DNA of 64,000 bases from CAYSCW01 sp964449165 (GTDB taxonomy: Bacteria > Acidobacteriota > Aminicenantia > Aminicenantales > Aminicenantaceae). The notes below the pieces were generated by a model that worked only from the letters and a program-made list of their open reading frames with translations, was not told the origin of the DNA and did not search any database. The translations under genes and the position numbers were made by a program. Position 1 is the stretch's first letter; each line of letters starts with the position of its first letter. Shown piece after piece: positions 44,781 to 53,579 of the stretch. The stretch covers positions 14,300 to 78,299 of the forward strand of contig CAYVAT010000011.1 in the NCBI GenBank assembly GCA_964449165.1. Direction: 5' to 3'.

Positions 44781-46067
44781 TTAGACCCAACCTCTGTCTT
44801 TGCAGGCCTGAGCTACACGAATGACAGCAATATAGTAGGTAGAATCACGCATGCTCAGCTTTTTTTTCTTTGCCAATTCCAGAACAGACATAAAGGCGTT
44901 GGTCATTTTAACATCCAGCTTGCCCAAAACTTCATCTCTTTCCCAATAGTAGTTCATGTTGCTCTGCACCTGCTCGAAGTAGCTGCAGGTTGCACCTCCG
45001 GCATTTGCCAGGAGGTCGGGAATCATGAACATATTTCGCTTGACAATGATTTTGTCTGCTTCAGGAGTTGTTGGGCCGTTGGCTCCCTCAGCGATGATTT
45101 TAACTTTATTGCTGATTTTCTTCACATTATCGATGGTGATTTGATTCTCTACGGCGGCCGGGATCAAGATATCTACATCTTGCTCTAACCAGGCTTCTCC
45201 GGGAAGAACCTCATAACCCAATTCGCCGGCTTTATCCTTGCTGATTCCTCCGAAGATGTCTGTGATACTGAACAGCTCATCAAAATTTATACCCGATTCC
45301 TTTCTGTAGCAGTAGGGAGCCTGATTCTTATGATCCCAGCATGAGATACTGATAACTTTTCCGCCAATCTGCTGGAAAAGCCTGACCGCATGCTGTCCTA
45401 CATTGCCGAATCCCTGAACACTGGCTGAAGTGTCCTCAGGGCGTATTCCCAGTTCTTTAAGAGCTTCACGCACAGTAAAAATAAGCCCGAATCCAGTGGA
45501 TTCTTTCCGGCCCTGAGAACCTCCCATCCCGATGGGCTTCCCTGTAATAAATCCCGGATACTTCTCGCCTCTGATAGTTTCGAACTCATCCAGCATCCAT
45601 AACATATGCTGCGCGCTGGTCATGATATCCGGAGCTGACACATCCATCAGAGGGCCCAGGTCTTTTGCCAACTGACGAACCCATCCCCGGCAGATCTTTT
45701 CCTGCTCTCTCATACTGAGATTGTGTGGATCGCAGGTAACTCCTCCATAGCTTCCCCCCAGGGGAATATCAACGACAGCACACTTCCACGTCATCCACAT
45801 GGCCAAAGCCCTTATAGTATCGATTGTTTCCAGAGGGTGAAAGCGAATTCCTCCTTTTCCGGGACCCCGGACATCGTTATGTACCACTCTGAAGCCACGA
45901 AATATCTGGACGTTTCCATCATCCATCCGCACAGGTATGGTGAACTGGTGCTCCCTGACCGGATATTGTAAAAATTCTCTCGTTGTTTTATCCAAGTCAA
46001 GCAGGTCAGCTATGTGATTAAATTGAGCCTGAGCCATCTTGAAAGGATTAAAGGATTGAGTGCTCAT
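44781..46067 (-). CDS. Glutamate dehydrogenase homologue lacking the catalytic-lysine motif
   Basis: A 428-residue Glu/Leu/Phe/Val dehydrogenase. The substrate lysines in GPGKGGIRFHP (Lys71) and MTWKCAVVD (Lys95) and the aspartate in DVSAPDIMTS (Asp147) are present, as is the Rossmann segment VQGFGNVGQHAVRLF. The motif that should read GGGKGG reads GGSYGG (104-109), so the catalytic lysine is Tyr107; the codon is TAT and the frame is intact. The protein may therefore be inactive, altered in substrate or a regulatory subunit. AAAGGA precedes the ATG. An intact dehydrogenase is divergent, 395 bases away. Confidence 0.88.
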   Translation of the reverse strand: MSTQSFNPFKMAQAQFNHIADLLDLDKTTREFLQYPVREHQFTIPVRMDDGNVQIFRGFRVVHNDVRGPGKGGIRFHPLETIDTIRALAMWMTWKCAVVDIPLGGSYGGVTCDPHNLSMREQEKICRGWVRQLAKDLGPLMDVSAPDIMTSAQHMLWMLDEFETIRGEKYPGFITGKPIGMGGSQGRKESTGFGLIFTVREALKELGIRPEDTSASVQGFGNVGQHAVRLFQQIGGKVISISCWDHKNQAPYCYRKESGINFDELFSITDIFGGISKDKAGELGYEVLPGEAWLEQDVDILIPAAVENQITIDNVKKISNKVKIIAEGANGPTTPEADKIIVKRNMFMIPDLLANAGGATCSYFEQVQSNMNYYWERDEVLGKLDVKMTNAFMSVLELAKKKKLSMRDSTYYIAVIRVAQACKDRGWV

Positions 46068-46462
46068 CGCATGTTTCCTTTCATGAAACTGTCTCTGAAT
46101 ATTTTATTATCTAGGCGATGCTTTATAATTATCCACACTCTTTATGAATGTCAAGGGAGCGGCGAACTTGTTAAAGAAGCGGGCTGAGGCTGTTGAATTG
46201 CTTTTTTTCAAGAATACATTATAGCACAAATGGATTGACAGCATGTTTTTTTGCCGAATTCCTCCCCCGAATATTTATTCAAATTATAACAGAAAACAAA
46301 CAGATTTATAACAATCCTGTGATAATTGAAATTTGTGAAGTCAATAAAATTTTGGATTATTAATCTCAAGCCTTCAACAACATCACACGATTTTAAACAA
46401 AAGACTGAAGAAAACACGGTAATATTTTATAAATTAAAAATTAATAAGAGAGGAGAGTCATA
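46068..46462. other. Divergent regulatory region between the two glutamate dehydrogenases
   Basis: 395 bases without a gene, AT-rich towards the right end. It contains the leftward promoter at 46128-46154. For the rightward gene I see only scattered TTGA-type boxes and a good ribosome site, GAGGAGAG, before 46463. Confidence 0.6.
46128..46154 (-). promoter_or_regulatory. Predicted promoter of the leftward glutamate dehydrogenase
   Basis: Minus strand TTGACA (46154-46149), a short 15-base spacer and GATAAT (46133-46128), with a leader of about 55 bases. Confidence 0.4.
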
Positions 46463-47824
46463 ATGTCTACTTATGTATCCGATTTTATGGGTGAATTAGA
46501 GGCGAAAAATCCTGGTGAACCCGAATTTCATCAGGCCGCTGAGGAAGTAGCCGAGTCACTCGCGCCAGTTTTCGAAATGCATCCAGAGTACAGGAAAGCC
46601 AAGCTCTTGGAACGGATTGCAGAGCCAGAGCGTGTTATAATGTTTCGTGTCCCCTGGATGGATGATAGGGGAGAAATTCATATCAACCGGGGATACAGGA
46701 TTGAGATGAACAGCGCAATCGGCCCTTACAAAGGAGGGCTTCGATTCCATCCTACCGTGAACCTGGGAATTTTGAAGTTTCTTGCCTTCGAACAGGTCTT
46801 TAAAAATAGCCTGACTACACTTCCTATGGGAGGAGGAAAAGGGGGCTCCGATTTTGATCCCAAGGGCAAGAGCGACAACGAGGTCATGCGGTTCTGTCAG
46901 GCTTTCATGAGTGAGCTTTTCAGGCATATCGGTCCCAACACAGACGTTCCCGCTGGAGATATCGGTGTGGGAGGCCGGGAGATCGGATTCCTGTTTGGAC
47001 AGTACAGGAAGCTGAGAAACGAATTCACTGGAGTCCTGACCGGAAAAGGGCTGGATTGGGGAGGATCACTTATTCGTCCTGAAGCCACTGGCTACGGTGC
47101 TGTTTATTTTGCTGCTGAGATGCTCAACACCAAAAACGACACAATGGAAGACAAGGTGTGTCTCGTATCCGGATCTGGCAATGTGGCCCAGTATACAGTG
47201 GAGAAAATCAATCATCTTGGCGGAAAAGTTGTCACTTTATCCGACTCTAGTGGATACATCTACGATCCTGAAGGTATCGATGCGGATAAGCTTGCCTTTG
47301 TTATGGAACTGAAGAATGTACGCAGAGGACGAATCAAGGAGTATGCAGAGAAATACAAGAATGTTACTTATATCCCGGTTGATCCTAATCTCGATTATAA
47401 TCCATTGTGGAATCAAAAAGCTGACTGTGCTTTTCCCAGTGCAACTCAGAACGAAATCAATGGCAAGGATGCTCAAAACCTTCTGAACAATGGAGTTTTC
47501 GTTGTCTCCGAAGGAGCGAATATGCCCACCTCTGCAGAGGGCGTTGACCTTTTCCTCAATAATAAGATACTCTTTGGTCCAGGGAAAGCGGCGAATGCCG
47601 GGGGTGTCGCTGTTTCAGGGCTTGAGATGACCCAAAACAACCTGAGGATCAACTGGTCAAAAGAAGAGGTCGACAACCGCCTTCACAACATCATGAAGAG
47701 CATCCATCAAACAGCCAAAGAAGCCGCCGAAGCTTATGAAACACCCGGGAATTATGTCAATGGAGCGAACATTGGAGGATTCCTCAAAGTCGCCAATGCG
47801 ATGATGGAGCAGGGATTGGTTTAA
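46463..47824 (+). CDS. gdhA: Glutamate dehydrogenase, hexameric type
   Basis: A 453-residue enzyme that interconverts glutamate with 2-oxoglutarate and ammonium. All catalytic positions are intact: Lys90 in GPYKGGLRFHP, Lys114 in VFKNSLTTL, Lys126 in PMGGGKGGSDFDP and Asp166 in DVPAGDIGVGGREIG, numbering close to the small hexameric bacterial enzymes. The nucleotide site is LVSGSGNVAQYTVEKI. Cofactor choice (NADP in most of this subtype) cannot be decided here. A strong GAGGAGAG site precedes the ATG. The next gene, 126 bases on, is a PPDK_N-domain protein. Confidence 0.93.
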   Translation: MSTYVSDFMGELEAKNPGEPEFHQAAEEVAESLAPVFEMHPEYRKAKLLERIAEPERVIMFRVPWMDDRGEIHINRGYRIEMNSAIGPYKGGLRFHPTVNLGILKFLAFEQVFKNSLTTLPMGGGKGGSDFDPKGKSDNEVMRFCQAFMSELFRHIGPNTDVPAGDIGVGGREIGFLFGQYRKLRNEFTGVLTGKGLDWGGSLIRPEATGYGAVYFAAEMLNTKNDTMEDKVCLVSGSGNVAQYTVEKINHLGGKVVTLSDSSGYIYDPEGIDADKLAFVMELKNVRRGRIKEYAEKYKNVTYIPVDPNLDYNPLWNQKADCAFPSATQNEINGKDAQNLLNNGVFVVSEGANMPTSAEGVDLFLNNKILFGPGKAANAGGVAVSGLEMTQNNLRINWSKEEVDNRLHNIMKSIHQTAKEAAEAYETPGNYVNGANIGGFLKVANAMMEQGLV

Positions 47825-47950
47825 AAAGATTTGTATAGAGAATGCAGAAGCCTTGAACCTTTCACATTCTCGAGAGAATGATCAATCCATGAAAGAGGGG
47901 ACTGTCTGATTAATTAAAAATACATAATTGCCCTCGAGGATTGTTCCATC

Positions 47951-49606
47951 TTGGAAAAAGTATTCGAAAAAGCCGGAGACGTCAAGATCTTCGGCACCGG
48001 TTCTCTGGGAGGAAAAGGGGATGGTTTAGTCCGGATAAACGAATGCGACATTCCTCAATGCAGGAAATTAAAAACACGCATACTCACCACCGTCTTTTTT
48101 GACAAGTTTCGAGAAAAAGGGGGAAAGTTTGAACCTGAAAAACTGAATGTGCTTGGCGCGGTCTTGAAAGAGCTGGGAGATGTCCCCCTTGGAGTGCGGT
48201 CCTCAGCAACCAACGAGGCTTGTCTCTCACCAGAGAAAATAGGTCCTGTTCATGCCGGAGAAAATATCTCGTTCATGATTCCAAACAACCATCCCGATGA
48301 CAGGACTCGGTTCGATCAGTTGAAGCTGGCCATCTATCATATATACAATGACTTCATCCAGAAACAGCCGCCAGAGAGTGTAGAAAAAATGGCCATCGTC
48401 ATCAACCCTATTCCTGGAATCTTTGATGACACCCTTGCCGGACCCTTTTATTACCCTTACATCTCAGGAGTGGCAAATTCCTTTTTTCCTTACGCACTGA
48501 AGACACAGGATACAAATGAAGGCTTTGCCCGAATCGCTTTTGGACACGGATATGCAACGGTTTTGGATGAATTTCCAGTCATTTCCATGGCCACGATAAA
48601 AAAACCGATTCCTCTGAGATTCTTGAGGATGGGGAGAGGGCAGCAGTATTTTTATGCACTGGATATGACAAAGAACAAAGAGCTGAGCGGAGAAGAGCTG
48701 GAAACCATGAAAACACTCCATGTCCGCTTTGCCAACTATCATAAAATCAAAAAATTGGGCATAAAACAGAATTTGATCACTATAGAAGAATTGATCCAGA
48801 ACAACCATTTCGGCTTCAAAAGCGGTCTGAACAAAATAATGGAATTAATTTCTGATAAGATATCCTCTCATTTCCAGATAGAGTTTGTGTTTAATATCGA
48901 TTTCGAAAAAAAAGATAGAGAAGTGGGCTACTTTCACATTGTTCAGCTAACAGTATTGCCCGAATTGAAATTCGAGACAGTCCAGATCCCCCAGGATGTT
49001 GAACACACCTACCTGTCTATAAAGAGCCTACAGGGACATGGTATCAAGGCAGGTATTAAGTATGCGGTTGTTATCTCTCCTTTTATATACACAAAAGATA
49101 AGCATGATCAAGTCAGGAAGAAAATCTCAGATGTCAACCGCTTCATGCGTGAACAGAAAGAGAACTACATCATGATCGTCCCGGGGAGACTAGGCAGCAC
49201 CAACAGAGATTGGGGGATATCAGTCAATTACAGGGATGTGGACAGGGCTGTTGCCATCTTTGAGTATGGGGTTGATATTGCCGGTCGAGCGGAACCTCTT
49301 CCAGAAGATGAGAACCTTTCCGGTGGTATTTATGGTAGCCATTTCCTGTATATGATTCAGGGAGGTTACGATGAGGAGCAGAAAAAGCTCCAGACAAGAA
49401 TGTACGGCACACAAGGCACACATTTTCTCACCAATCTGGTAAGCAACAATGTCATTTATGGATTTATCGCTCCTTTAGAAGATAAGATTGACCCCTGGTT
49501 CTTTACTCAGTTGGATAAGGGTGATGCTTTATACGTGCTGGCTTTTCCCAAAAGTGTTACAATCTATGCAGACTCAATAAATCAGCGCTGTGCAGTCATT
49601 ACCTAG
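47951..49606 (+). CDS. PPDK_N-like protein with altered nucleotide motif
   Basis: A 551-residue member of the same family as the two leftward proteins. It has FGTGSLGGKGDGL (14-26), then LGVRSSATNEACLSPEKIG where relatives have RSS-x-x-ED, so the acidic pair is missing and nucleotide chemistry may be changed. The family end IVPGRLGSTNRDWGISVNY, YGSHFLYMI and GTQGTHFLTNLVS is present. It begins with TTG behind GAGG. The receiver-like gene follows after 15 bases; in some Bacteroidetes-type proteins receiver and PPDK_N parts are fused, so these two probably work together. Confidence 0.78.
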   Translation: MEKVFEKAGDVKIFGTGSLGGKGDGLVRINECDIPQCRKLKTRILTTVFFDKFREKGGKFEPEKLNVLGAVLKELGDVPLGVRSSATNEACLSPEKIGPVHAGENISFMIPNNHPDDRTRFDQLKLAIYHIYNDFIQKQPPESVEKMAIVINPIPGIFDDTLAGPFYYPYISGVANSFFPYALKTQDTNEGFARIAFGHGYATVLDEFPVISMATIKKPIPLRFLRMGRGQQYFYALDMTKNKELSGEELETMKTLHVRFANYHKIKKLGIKQNLITIEELIQNNHFGFKSGLNKIMELISDKISSHFQIEFVFNIDFEKKDREVGYFHIVQLTVLPELKFETVQIPQDVEHTYLSIKSLQGHGIKAGIKYAVVISPFIYTKDKHDQVRKKISDVNRFMREQKENYIMIVPGRLGSTNRDWGISVNYRDVDRAVAIFEYGVDIAGRAEPLPEDENLSGGIYGSHFLYMIQGGYDEEQKKLQTRMYGTQGTHFLTNLVSNNVIYGFIAPLEDKIDPWFFTQLDKGDALYVLAFPKSVTIYADSINQRCAVIT

Positions 49607-49620
49607 ATCCTGACAGATCA

Positions 49621-51060
49621 ATGCAGGGGAAAGAAAAAACATCAAAAAACAGCTTTAAAGAATTTCCTTTCCTGCCCAGAATCATAAACCCTGTAAAAAT
49701 CAAAGATGCAGTCTTTTTTTCTGCTGACGAATGTGTACGAAATTCAAAAAAGACCCTTGAGGAAAACATGCCGTGGTTAGTCGCAGAAGTCTTTTCTGAT
49801 CCCATATCAATATCGAATTATCGATCAGAAAATGCATCAACATTTATCTTCGATGATACAGCCCTGAATGTCGTCGATACAGAAAAAATCCGTCAAAACA
49901 ATAAAGATACAGTTTTGATTCTTCTCTCTTCGAATGAATTCCTCCACTGCTCCCCGCCTTCTGTGGCACAGGAGAGATTCCCTTACGCTGCCAAGGCTGA
50001 TCTCGTGTTTGCCTATAACAGCACAGACTGTGCTCCGGACGAAATCATCGCAGCAGTGGTGAGAGCCGCGGAGGATCTTCTGAATATCACAAAATACTCC
50101 AAAGCTCGCCGTTTCATTTTTTTAATCGTGGATGATGAGCCGCGTTGGTTCTCCCAGTTTCTACCCGTTCTTTATAACATAATAGGACAGAGAGCCGATG
50201 TCATGCTGGCACGAACTTTTGAGGAGTCGCTAAAATTCCTCTTTGGGGTAGAGAAAGAATCTGAAATAGATGATGAAAACTATCGTTCTCGCGGCTATGG
50301 AGACGATGTAGTCTGTTTGATTACTGATATATTCTTTCCTAAAGGCAATGACATGAACAGTACCGCAGGAAAAGACCTCATCAGGCTGACGCGTAAATAC
50401 TACCCGCGTATACCCATCATCGTCGCTTCCAAGACAAAAGAAGCCGATGCATTTAGAAATACGGCCTTTGTTTTGCCTAAAGGAGATCCTGGAAGCCTGA
50501 AATCATTGAAAAAACATATTCACGACCATACAGGGATCGGAGAATTCATCATTCTCGACAGACAGGGTAAGGAGCTGTTTCGGGTTAAAAATATAAAAGA
50601 GATGATGAGAGTCTTGGACAAGGCTGGAAAAGCCACTGAAGAAGCCAGGGAATTGAGAGAAATACTGGAAAACTACGGAGATAAGGATAATTTTTCTACC
50701 TGGTTGTATATGCACAGTTTCAGGGAGCTAGCAGACGAATTGATGCCTATGCATGTACACGGCCAGCGTTTGATTGCTGTTTTGAAGAGGCGTTTGTATA
50801 GAGAAATCGTTCATATGAGCTGCACTCCCTTAATCATAGACGATGTTAAAATTTTCAATCTGCAGCAGCTGCTTGACCTGCTCAGATCTATCGATCCCTG
50901 TAAAATACAAGAATATTCTGACAACGACATCTTCTCCTCCTGGTTAGATCGTAAAGGATATACAGAGCTGGCGGACGAGCTGCGCCCCATTCACGGCAGC
51001 GGCTTAAAATTGGTGCAGACTCTGGCCGATATTGTAGAAAGATGGATGAAAAAGTACTGA
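49621..51060 (+). CDS. Receiver-like protein with tandem helical C-terminal modules
   Basis: A 479-residue soluble protein. The centre (about 165-300) resembles a response-regulator receiver: FIFLIVDDEPRW for the acidic pocket, CLITDIFFPKGND for the phosphoacceptor region and PIIVASKTKEAD, with an insertion between them. The C-terminus has two copies of one module, DNFSTWLYMHSFRELADEL and NDIFSSWLDRKGYTELADEL, each ending near P-x-H-x-x-G-x-x-L, about 90 residues apart. Similar F-S-x-W-L motifs occur in PPDK_N proteins fused to receivers. No output domain for DNA is present. It is the second gene of a unit with the PPDK_N-like protein. Confidence 0.72.
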   Translation: MQGKEKTSKNSFKEFPFLPRIINPVKIKDAVFFSADECVRNSKKTLEENMPWLVAEVFSDPISISNYRSENASTFIFDDTALNVVDTEKIRQNNKDTVLILLSSNEFLHCSPPSVAQERFPYAAKADLVFAYNSTDCAPDEIIAAVVRAAEDLLNITKYSKARRFIFLIVDDEPRWFSQFLPVLYNIIGQRADVMLARTFEESLKFLFGVEKESEIDDENYRSRGYGDDVVCLITDIFFPKGNDMNSTAGKDLIRLTRKYYPRIPIIVASKTKEADAFRNTAFVLPKGDPGSLKSLKKHIHDHTGIGEFIILDRQGKELFRVKNIKEMMRVLDKAGKATEEARELREILENYGDKDNFSTWLYMHSFRELADELMPMHVHGQRLIAVLKRRLYREIVHMSCTPLIIDDVKIFNLQQLLDLLRSIDPCKIQEYSDNDIFSSWLDRKGYTELADELRPIHGSGLKLVQTLADIVERWMKKY

Positions 51061-51152
51061 ATGCAAGCTGAAGAGGAAATTGGGGACATGTACCGATTTT
51101 ATAAGAGAGGTATTGTATCCTTTAGTTTCCCATAAGTATCCATTTGTTTTTT

Positions 51153-53579
51153 TTAATAGCTGGTCTTTGATAAGACTTTTAATTCTATCGCTTCGACCTT
51201 TCGATAGACCTGGTTGAAGGACAGAAGCTGACCATTCACAGTCAATAGATAATCTATTGATATATTAAAGAGTTTTTCATTTTCTTTTAGATAGGGAAGT
51301 ATGATCTCCCAATCCTTTTCTGTTAATACAGCGAACCTTCCGCCATTGAGTTGTCCCTGTTCGGTTTTTCGATGTGGGTCTCGGATATAGATAGCTCCAC
51401 CTGAAGCCAACGAGAAGAGATTCCCTCCGGGGTAGGGAGTTTCTGATTCGATAATTTCTCCCTTTTTGTTAAATTTGAGTCCATTCAAGATAACAAAGCC
51501 ACCTCCTTCTGAAGGATTTCCCGCCATGAAGGATTCGGCTAGATAATCCAGGCATGTCCCGTTAATTACTACTCTCGGGGATCCCACTGCATTTATCAAC
51601 GGTCTTCCAGCAGCATTTCCCAACACATATGCTTCGCCGCCTTTGGCGCCATACATAAAGGTCTGTCCGACATCTCCATAGATCACGAGTTTACCTCTTT
51701 TCATAATCTGCCCCACCTGGTCTTGAGCATTTTCATGGACAGCGATTTCCGCGCCATCAAGACCCGAGCCGAGGTAATCGCCTGAACTTCCGAACACATC
51801 TATTCGGATACCGTCCGAATCTGAGCCTAATCCACATCCGCAAAACCGCTGGCCTCTCCAGTTAAACGTGATAAAATTTTTCCAGCCTAACTGGCTGGCT
51901 TCGACAATAAACCTGGAAATGGACTGATTTCCCTCAGATGGGAATTTTTCACAGTTAACAACCAGAACTTCCTGTTCGCTTTTTGGAGAGGCTAAAGAAT
52001 CTTTATCAGGGAAGTCTTTTAAATGCAGGTTGACATTTTCTCTTTTTGGGAGGGAAAGTAGTATCTGATTGAGATATTTTTCAGCATTCGTTTGGACTTC
52101 TGCTCTATACTTCATGGGAACTCTCCATCTGCTATCGATGAATTCCGTGAATTCTGCTATCCTTTCCGACAGCATTCCATCTTGAAGTGTTCGATTCGAG
52201 AGCTTGACAGATGAACAGTTTTGCGCTTTTTCTGTTGAGATTTGCCTCCCGAATTTGTCCGTTACAATCAACTCCTGGTCTTTTATGGTAAAGATAAATG
52301 CACCTCCGTCCGTGTAACTCCCGCCCCGGGCATTCCAGTACATATCTGCATAGGGAAGGAATCTTTTATCTTCTTCATGGAGGCTGCGCAGAGTAGCATC
52401 AATAGCTTGCTTCTCACTGGCCACAAGCCCGATACTCACGCCATTTTCCTGGAAAGCAAACACTTGTGGTCTGAGCATTGATGTATCTGTTATTCCTAGA
52501 AGCTTGTAACTTTTTTCTTTTTTATTTGTTTGGCCGATGATGAAAAACCAGGGGCCGTCTGGTGAGCTGTGGATATGGGATGCCTGGATAGCTCGATATA
52601 TCCTTTTCTTTACCTCTGGTAAGAGATGGAAATCTCTTTCCGTGGTGGGAGCCAAGGCTTCGATGGTGTACTCTAGAGGGTATTCGTAGATTCTGTTGAA
52701 CAGGTCAAACAGAAGCACAGATACTTCCGTGTCTGTCAGGAAGAGCGGATAGATATTTCTCTGACTGAGGTATTCGGCTATAGAATAATAATTGGCAAAG
52801 TCTCCGTTGTGCACGAGCGCTTCATTCATTCCTATAAAGGGATGGGCTCCCCCTGGATGCCAAACTCTCCCTTTAGTCGGGTATCTTTGATGTCCTATCC
52901 AGATATGCGCTTTCAGGTTTTCAAGCTGATAATACTTTATGACCTGCTCAGCATATCCCACGATTTTCAGGATGAGCATGTTCCGGCCATGGGAGAGGAC
53001 AAATGCCCTTTTCTCGCCTAGAGAAGAATAGAATTTATTATTGAGTTCATAGGTGTTCTGGTAGATAAATTCGTCTTCTGCCTTTTCTTTTTCAACCATC
53101 TTCAGGTCGTGAATAAGGATAAAATGGCTGAGGATTTCTTTCTTTACCCGGCAAAAATATCGCCATACCTCAGGTGGCTGGATATCCAAGCCGTTGACAT
53201 TCCGAAAGTCATTCAAGGTCGGAAGCCGATAGTGAGAATGAACTTCAAGGATGGAAAACATGAATTCCTTTTCCACATCTCTTCTGGCTTCAGGGTCGAG
53301 ATATGCCACTTGGATCATGTAGTCTTCTTCTAGAATTTTCTGGCTGACTCCCAGCTGCTCAGGGTCGAGTCCAAAGGCTGCGATTCCGCCTCCTTTACTG
53401 TTTCCCCTGTTGTGCATCTGGATCAGGGCTTGCAAGATATGTCTTCCCGAGATTTTTTCATCACACGCTAACCCGACGACTCCACAGCCACCTTCCATCT
53501 CCTGTTTATGCGTTTTGTGTGGAGGCGGAGATAGTTCTTTTCTGGATTCAAGCAGCAGTGTTCTGTCTTTATTCTTCAT
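51153..53579 (-). CDS. Glutamate-synthase-type glutamine amidotransferase plus GXGXG subunit
   Basis: An 808-residue protein with a class II glutamine amidotransferase (about 32-440) fused to a GXGXG beta-helix (about 570-740). The nucleophile is Cys32 in EGGCGVVGLA, implying removal of a 31-residue leader; WIGHQRYPTKGRVWHPGGAH and ALVHNGDFANY are glutaminase motifs. The GXGXG part has SSGDYLGSGLDGAEIAV, VIYGDVGQTFMYGAKGGEAY and NPSEGGGFVIL. It lacks the FMN barrel, which is encoded by the gene upstream, so it is one part of a split large subunit. GAGGT inside the upstream gene drives its start. Ammonia from glutamine would go to 2-oxoglutarate. Confidence 0.87.
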   Translation of the reverse strand: MKNKDRTLLLESRKELSPPPHKTHKQEMEGGCGVVGLACDEKISGRHILQALIQMHNRGNSKGGGIAAFGLDPEQLGVSQKILEEDYMIQVAYLDPEARRDVEKEFMFSILEVHSHYRLPTLNDFRNVNGLDIQPPEVWRYFCRVKKEILSHFILIHDLKMVEKEKAEDEFIYQNTYELNNKFYSSLGEKRAFVLSHGRNMLILKIVGYAEQVIKYYQLENLKAHIWIGHQRYPTKGRVWHPGGAHPFIGMNEALVHNGDFANYYSIAEYLSQRNIYPLFLTDTEVSVLLFDLFNRIYEYPLEYTIEALAPTTERDFHLLPEVKKRIYRAIQASHIHSSPDGPWFFIIGQTNKKEKSYKLLGITDTSMLRPQVFAFQENGVSIGLVASEKQAIDATLRSLHEEDKRFLPYADMYWNARGGSYTDGGAFIFTIKDQELIVTDKFGRQISTEKAQNCSSVKLSNRTLQDGMLSERIAEFTEFIDSRWRVPMKYRAEVQTNAEKYLNQILLSLPKRENVNLHLKDFPDKDSLASPKSEQEVLVVNCEKFPSEGNQSISRFIVEASQLGWKNFITFNWRGQRFCGCGLGSDSDGIRIDVFGSSGDYLGSGLDGAEIAVHENAQDQVGQIMKRGKLVIYGDVGQTFMYGAKGGEAYVLGNAAGRPLINAVGSPRVVINGTCLDYLAESFMAGNPSEGGGFVILNGLKFNKKGEIIESETPYPGGNLFSLASGGAIYIRDPHRKTEQGQLNGGRFAVLTEKDWEIILPYLKENEKLFNISIDYLLTVNGQLLSFNQVYRKVEAIELKVLSKTSY

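Noticed and set aside
47866..47881. CATTCT-CGAG-AGAATG hairpin after gdhA
   Set aside because: A six-pair stem without a T-tract is too weak to call a terminator.
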